A stretch of 64,000 nucleotides of DNA from the NCBI RefSeq assembly GCF_000452705.1, contig NZ_CP007014.1, positions 3,969,501-4,033,500 on the forward strand, in the 5' to 3' direction. Shown here piece by piece: positions 59,350 to 64,000 of the stretch. A program made the position numbers and the translations under genes. Origin of the DNA: Pseudomonas syringae CC1557. Lineage in GTDB: Bacteria; Pseudomonadota; Gammaproteobacteria; Pseudomonadales; Pseudomonadaceae. Every line of letters starts with the position of its first letter. Position 1 is the stretch's first letter. The notes under the pieces were generated by a model that saw only the letters and a program-made list of their open reading frames with translations, was not told the origin of the DNA and did no database searches.

Positions 59350-61566
59350 TCAATCGCGCCAGAACCGCCGCTGCGCACGTTCTGCCCGGGGCGAGCCGAA
59401 TGCACCCAGTTGCAGATGAATGGCGCCCAGCTCGGCGCTGTCATAACTCGATATGCCCAACCATCGATAACGCGTCATGACCGAAGGGTGCGGATGCCCG
59501 AAGGCATTGTTGCGCCCTCGGGAAATCACTACGCCGACGGGCGCTACAGCCTGAAGAAAGGGTTTCGAGGACGAGGACCGGCTGCCGTGATGTGGCGCCT
59601 GCAACCAGTGGGCGCGCAGGTCGAACCCGCTGTCGATGGCCGCACGCTCGGCATGCACATCGATGTCGCCGGTCAGCAACAGACGCTCGCCACCGGCATC
59701 GACGCTGAGGATGCAGGAGGCCGCATTACCATCGGGAGCCTGCTCCCAGCGCCATGTGGTGAATATCACGCCATCCCACTCCCAGCGCTCGCCGCTCTCG
59801 CACAGCCTTGCATCAAGTTGCGGGGCGAGCCTGGCCAGTTCACCGCCCAGCACCCTGGTCACGGGAAATGCCTGATGAACCGCCCGGGCACCACCGGCAT
59901 GATCAGCGTCGGCGTGGCTGATCAGCATCAGATCAAGATGACGAACACCGGTCTTGCGAATGGCCGGTACGACCACCCGCTCACCGATGTCGAACTCACC
60001 GAAACGCGGGCCGGCGTCGTACAACAGCGTGTGATGACGGGTACGCAGGAGAATCGCCAGTCCTTGACCCACATCCAGTTGCAGTACGTCGACCCGCCCC
60101 GTCGGCACCGATTCTAGCGGCGGGAACACGCACAGCAACAGCAAGGGCCAGCCCAACGGACGCATCGGCACGCCCTTGGGCAGCAACAACAGCAAGGCCC
60201 CGAAAAGACTCAAGCCCCATGCCCAGACTGGCACGGCGCTGGGTAACCAGGCCGGCAGCGCTCCGGCGACCAGGGCGAGGAACACGAACAGCCATTCCAG
60301 CGCGCCTCCGGCCAGCCACAATAGACCTTCACCCAACACTGGGATGGGCAGCAGCAAGGTACCGATCAGTGCAGGCGGCAGGACGATCACGCTGACCCAC
60401 GGAACAGCAATAAGGTTGGCAAACGGGCCACTGAGGCTGATCGGCAAGTTCAGCGCCAACAGAATCGGCAGCAGGCCTACGGCGATCAGCCATTGCGCAC
60501 GGGTCCAGCTTTGCCACCCGCTCCAGGCACCCAGCCGGCCGCTGAAAATCAGAACCAGAATGCCGACCGCCGTAAAGGACAGCCAGAAACCCGGTTGCAA
60601 TGTCACCAGTGGCTCAAAGATCAGCACCGTGTTGAATGACAGCAGCAACGGCCAGACCACACCCAGATGCCGAAAGCGTAAACGCCAGAGCAGCACCATG
60701 GCGACCATCACACAGGCACGCCGTACCGGCACGTCGAAACCAGCCAGCAACCCGTACCCCAACGCCGCAGCAAACGCCAACCCACACGCGCAGGGTAACC
60801 ATGGCAAAGCGCGTGGCCACAGCCCCCAACGTGCCAAACCTGCCACCAGCGCGTAAACCACCCCGGCCAGCAGGCCGATGTGCTGACCGGAAATCACCAG
60901 CAGATGCACCGTGCCGGTGTCTTGCAGCACTTGCCAGTCGGTGCGCGACAAACCAGAGCCATCGCCCAGCACCAAGGCAGCCAGACCACCTTCTCTGCCC
61001 TGCGCATCGACGGCCAACAGCCGCTGACGAATGCCATCGCGCCAGGCACCGCGCGCTGGGGCCAGCCGCTGACCGTCTGCCACGGTGCCGGTAGCGCCGA
61101 TACGCTGGGCCAGCAGCCAGGCCTGATAATCGAAGGCATCCGGATTGACCAGTCCGCCCGGACGCTTGAGTTTGACCGCCAGACGCCAGCGCTCGCCGCT
61201 ACGTATCTCGGGGCCGACGTACCAGGCCAGGCGAATGCGCGCAGGCAGTTTCGACCGTCGTGAGCTGGCGTCCTCCAGCTCGAAACGCACCACGCCCTCG
61301 GCAACACTCGGCAAACCGACTATTTGGCCCTGTACCCACAGCGTCCGCCCGTCCAGCCGGGACGGCAGACGGTCATTCAGCGCCCACTGCGCTGAAATGC
61401 AGGCCCAAGTGAAACCGAGCAGAAACAACGCCAATGGATAAGTGCGAAACGGCAGCAGCATCAATGCCAGTACCGGCATCAGCAACAACAGCCAGGCAGG
61501 CGGCAACGCAGGCAGAAAACGCAGGGCAACAAGCCCCAGTGCGAGCGCGATCATCCCTGTGCGCAT
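59350..61566 (-). CDS. comEC: DNA internalisation competence protein ComEC/Rec2
   Basis: 738 residues. An N-terminal DUF4131 region and OB-like domain precede a multi-helix competence domain and a C-terminal metallo-beta-lactamase domain with ISHADADHAGG, a GD in LTGDIDVH and QAPHHGSRSSS. It forms the inner-membrane channel for transforming DNA and may degrade the non-entering strand. Its stop lies 80 bp before exbB. Confidence 0.94.
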   Translation of the reverse strand: MRTGMIALALGLVALRFLPALPPAWLLLLMPVLALMLLPFRTYPLALFLLGFTWACISAQWALNDRLPSRLDGRTLWVQGQIVGLPSVAEGVVRFELEDASSRRSKLPARIRLAWYVGPEIRSGERWRLAVKLKRPGGLVNPDAFDYQAWLLAQRIGATGTVADGQRLAPARGAWRDGIRQRLLAVDAQGREGGLAALVLGDGSGLSRTDWQVLQDTGTVHLLVISGQHIGLLAGVVYALVAGLARWGLWPRALPWLPCACGLAFAAALGYGLLAGFDVPVRRACVMVAMVLLWRLRFRHLGVVWPLLLSFNTVLIFEPLVTLQPGFWLSFTAVGILVLIFSGRLGAWSGWQSWTRAQWLIAVGLLPILLALNLPISLSGPFANLIAVPWVSVIVLPPALIGTLLLPIPVLGEGLLWLAGGALEWLFVFLALVAGALPAWLPSAVPVWAWGLSLFGALLLLLPKGVPMRPLGWPLLLLCVFPPLESVPTGRVDVLQLDVGQGLAILLRTRHHTLLYDAGPRFGEFDIGERVVVPAIRKTGVRHLDLMLISHADADHAGGARAVHQAFPVTRVLGGELARLAPQLDARLCESGERWEWDGVIFTTWRWEQAPDGNAASCILSVDAGGERLLLTGDIDVHAERAAIDSGFDLRAHWLQAPHHGSRSSSSKPFLQAVAPVGVVISRGRNNAFGHPHPSVMTRYRWLGISSYDSAELGAIHLQLGAFGSPRAERAQRRFWRD

Positions 61567-61668
61567 GAGGGTTCCTTGAAGCAGAAAGCCTTAAGGATTA
61601 GCGCAGTATCGGAACGTCAGAAAGGATGAAGTGTTGCAGCATTTGAAAGGAAAGGGATCAACACGGTT

Positions 61669-61691
61669 CGACCCGCCAGCCTGGCGGGTCG
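61669..61691. other. Strong hairpin between the ABC operon and comEC
   Basis: CGACCCGCC (61669-61677) pairs with GGCGGGTCG (61683-61691) around five bases. It lies 11 bp past the stop of the permease gene on the minus strand; no T-run follows, so its role as terminator is uncertain. Confidence 0.5.
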
Positions 61692-61702
61692 GGACCAATG
61701 TG

Positions 61703-62491
61703 TTACTGACGCATACCGCGCCCGCTCACCAGCAACCGTGCGCAACCGACGTACAGCACGATGGTCGCGACGATCATGAACGCCAGGGCGATGCTGATCT
61801 TGATGTCGGACACACCCAGAATGCCATAGCGGAAGGCGTTGACCATGTGCAGCACCGGGTTGGCCAGCGACACGGTCTGCCAGAACGGTGGCAGCAGGTT
61901 GATCGAGTAGAACACGCCGCCCAGATAGGTCAACGGGGTCAGAACGAAGGTCGGGATGATCGAAATATCGTCGAAATTACGGGCAAACACAGCATTGATG
62001 AACCCCAGCAGCGAGAAGATCGTCGCTGTCAGCACGACCACGATGATGGTCACGCCAAGGTGATGCACTTGCAGGTCGGTGAAGAACATCGACAGCAAAG
62101 TGACGATGAACCCCACCATAAGCCCACGCAGCACGCCGCCCAGCGTGTAGCCGATCAGGATGGTGTGCGGTGAGACCGGCGAGACCATCAGCTCTTCGAT
62201 GGAGTGCTGAAACTTGGCACCGAAGAAGCTTGAAACCACATTGCCGTAGGAGTTGGTGATCACCGACATCATGATCAGGCCCGGCACGATGTACTGCATG
62301 TAGGTGAAACCACCCATGTCACCGATCTGCCGGCCGATCAGGTTACCGAAGATGACGAAGTACAGCACCATGGTGATGGCTGGCGGCAGCAGCGTCTGCG
62401 GCCAGATCCGCATAAAGCGATGGACTTCGCGATAGACGATGGTTTTCAGGGCAATCAGGTTGGGCCGCAGTTCGCCATTTTGCTCGATCAT
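61703..62491 (-). CDS. ABC-2-type exporter permease (YadH-like)
   Basis: 262 residues with six membrane helices and the ABC-2 signature around FARNFDDISIIPTFVLTPLTYLGGVF. Closest in form to E. coli YadH. Its start overlaps the ATPase gene stop (ATGA). Substrate unknown. Confidence 0.9.
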   Translation of the reverse strand: MIEQNGELRPNLIALKTIVYREVHRFMRIWPQTLLPPAITMVLYFVIFGNLIGRQIGDMGGFTYMQYIVPGLIMMSVITNSYGNVVSSFFGAKFQHSIEELMVSPVSPHTILIGYTLGGVLRGLMVGFIVTLLSMFFTDLQVHHLGVTIIVVVLTATIFSLLGFINAVFARNFDDISIIPTFVLTPLTYLGGVFYSINLLPPFWQTVSLANPVLHMVNAFRYGILGVSDIKISIALAFMIVATIVLYVGCARLLVSGRGMRQ

Positions 62492-63420
62492 ACCGCCACC
62501 TTCGCCAGGTTTTTCTCAACCAGAGACACAAACAACTCCTCAAGGCGATTGGATTTATTACGCAGGCTCAGCACTTCGATGTTCTGGAACGCCAACTGGC
62601 TGAACAACGCGGTGATGCCGACATTCTTGTCGACCTGGACTTCCAGGGTGTGGCTGTCCAGCAGGCGGCAGGGAAAACCGGGCAATTGCGGAGCGCTCTG
62701 CCAGGATTCCTTGAGGTCCAGCACGAACGTTTCGACGGTCAGCGTGGCGAGCAATTGCTTCATGCCGGTGTTTTGCACAATCACCCCATGGTCGATGATG
62801 CCGATGTTGCGGCACAGCTGCTCGGCCTCTTCCAGGTAGTGAGTGGTCAGAATGATGGTGATGCCCTTTCTGTTCAGCTCAGTGAGAAAGGTCCACATCG
62901 AGCGGCGCAGTTCGATGTCCACACCCGCGGTGGGCTCGTCGAGGATCAGCAGCCGCGGCTCGTGAATCAGCGCGCGGGCAATCATCAGACGTCGCTTCAT
63001 GCCGCCGGACAGCGAGCGTGAAGGCACGTCGCGCTTGTCCCACAGGCCCAACTGGGTCAGGTACTGCTCGGCACGCTCCCTGGCGATCTTCGCCGGGATG
63101 CCGTAGTAACCAGCCTGAGTCACGACGATGTCGAATGTCTTCTCGAACTGGTTGAAGTTGAACTCCTGCGGCACCACGCCAATGCAGCGTTTCAGCGCAG
63201 CAGGCTCGCGATCCAGGTCGTGGCCGAAGATGTTCACCGTTCCGCTGGTCTTGTTGACCAGTGTCGAGATGATACCGATGGTAGTGGATTTGCCGGCACC
63301 GTTAGGGCCAAGCAAAGCGAAGAAATCACCTTCAGCCACGTCCAGGTCGATGCCACTCAAGGCCTGGAAACCGTTGCCGTAGGTTTTGGTGAGCTGCCGA
63401 ATGGACAGAGCAGAAGACAT
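62488..63420 (-). CDS. ABC exporter ATP-binding protein (YadG-like)
   Basis: 310 residues from the ATG at 63418-63420; an ATG six codons earlier is possible, neither with a clear ribosome site. Walker A GPNGAGKST, signature LSGGMKRR, Walker B LLILDEPTAGVD and the switch histidine in TTHYLEEAE are all intact. It energises the adjacent permease. This pair stands where P. aeruginosa, as recalled, has other genes. Confidence 0.92.
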   Translation of the reverse strand: MSSALSIRQLTKTYGNGFQALSGIDLDVAEGDFFALLGPNGAGKSTTIGIISTLVNKTSGTVNIFGHDLDREPAALKRCIGVVPQEFNFNQFEKTFDIVVTQAGYYGIPAKIARERAEQYLTQLGLWDKRDVPSRSLSGGMKRRLMIARALIHEPRLLILDEPTAGVDIELRRSMWTFLTELNRKGITIILTTHYLEEAEQLCRNIGIIDHGVIVQNTGMKQLLATLTVETFVLDLKESWQSAPQLPGFPCRLLDSHTLEVQVDKNVGITALFSQLAFQNIEVLSLRNKSNRLEELFVSLVEKNLAKVAV

Positions 63421-63607
63421 AGAGGAAGGAATACCCATCAGGAAAAAGGAAATGAATCTGGCTGGAAACAGCCGCCGTCCGTAACGACCCAGCCAGGCAA
63501 TGGTGCGTGGCCGGGCCGTTCAAGTACAGACACATCTGTTAATAGTACATATCAAGCGTCAGACATGGGCCCGACAAGCAACCCGGAAGCGCGTGAGTCG
63601 AACGCAG

Positions 63608-64000
63608 TCAGGTCAACGGGCTCATGACCGCCTTGCGATACGCCGGGCGGGCCTTGAGTCGCTCATACCAGGCTTGGAGGTGAGGCAATGGCGGACGTTC
63701 AATCGGCATTTCAAACCAGCTGTATGCAAAGCATCCCAGGGGAATGTCGCCCATGCCGAATGTCTCGCCGGACAGCCAGGGCTGACGGGACAGGGCGTCA
63801 TCGGCGATCTGCAGCAGACTGTGCAGAGTTTTGATGCCCTGCTCAATGGCTATCCAGTCCTGCTTGTCGGCTGGCGTTCGCACCACACCCCAGAATACCG
63901 GGCTGATCGGACCGGCAATGGTCGACGTCGTCCAGTCCATCCACTTGTCGGCCAGCGCGCGCGCCTGTACGTCAGTTGGGTAAAGGTCGGAATCCGGAGC
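63608..64000 (-). CDS. Glutathione S-transferase, C-terminal part (runs off the window)
   Basis: The open frame extends from the stop at 63608 beyond base 64000; 130 residues are visible and form the helical GST C-terminal domain, with the N-cap/hydrophobic staple region GETFGMGDIPLG. The glutathione-binding thioredoxin-like half lies outside. Preceding the ABC genes on the same strand but 187 bp away, so not clearly in the same transcript. Confidence 0.85.
   Translation of the reverse strand, partial: APDSDLYPTDVQARALADKWMDWTTSTIAGPISPVFWGVVRTPADKQDWIAIEQGIKTLHSLLQIADDALSRQPWLSGETFGMGDIPLGCFAYSWFEMPIERPPLPHLQAWYERLKARPAYRKAVMSPLT

Overview
The window is a stretch of Pseudomonas chromosome, most likely from the P. 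syringae group. Three things point there: housekeeping proteins that read as typical pseudomonad orthologues, a gene order recalled from other pseudomonads, and two intergenic clusters of small GACGC/GCGTC- and CCAACGC/GCGTTGG-type hairpins of the kind common in P. syringae genomes. There are no rRNA genes, insertion sequences, prophages or CRISPR arrays. Nearly all DNA is coding, and many genes are joined by ATGA, GTGA, TTGA or TAATG overlaps.

Layout. 1-4919 (minus): a tight chain nadK - phosphatase - rhomboid protease - DUF1315 - DUF2797, followed by the N-terminal part of pepN. 5155-6775 (plus): an AT-richer islet with a PAAR-domain type VI secretion toxin (Ntox44-like C-terminus) and a probable membrane-anchored immunity protein. 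6857-13057: DUF1853, ArsB, two MFS transporters and a PLP-dependent deaminase/desulfhydrase. 13083-17591: fadH, a divergent pair (degenerate nitrilase-fold protein and AraC-type regulator) and a 28-residue acidic ORF. 17801-19597: ilvA behind an Ile-codon leader peptide and a textbook attenuator. 19598-21258: hairpin repeats, a lipoprotein and a tRNA-Val/Asp/Asp operon.

21408-34371 (minus): a biosynthetic run: asd-like paralogue, fimV, truA, trpF, accD-folC-dedD, cvpA-purF-metZ-SDR. 34457-37174 (minus): DUF1285, a DUF4823 lipoprotein, a TetR regulator and a LysE exporter. At about 37379-37497 (plus) there is an sRNA locus next to tatD, placed and shaped like the stress sRNA RgsA. 37531-47653 (minus): the fatty-acid/envelope cluster yceD-rpmF-plsX-fabD-fabG-acpP-fabF-pabC-mltG-tmk-holB-pilZ-tatD. 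47760-51031: maf, sppA, a HAD phosphatase and rluC. 51096-55044: rne with a leader of about 650 nt. 55151-61566 (minus): murB, kdsB, a Trm112-like protein, lpxK, exbD, exbB, comEC. 61703-64000 (minus): a YadGH-type ABC exporter and the C-terminal part of a glutathione S-transferase.

The genes mostly serve core functions: purine, methionine, tryptophan, isoleucine and fatty-acid synthesis, peptidoglycan and lipid A assembly, RNA maturation and decay. The most interesting non-core items are the ilvA attenuator, whose leader ORF may be leaderless, the toxin/immunity islet inserted between nadK and DUF1853, the long structured rne leader, and two enzyme-family proteins that lack their catalytic cysteine. 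Statements about neighbours in other species come from memory and were not checked by alignment.
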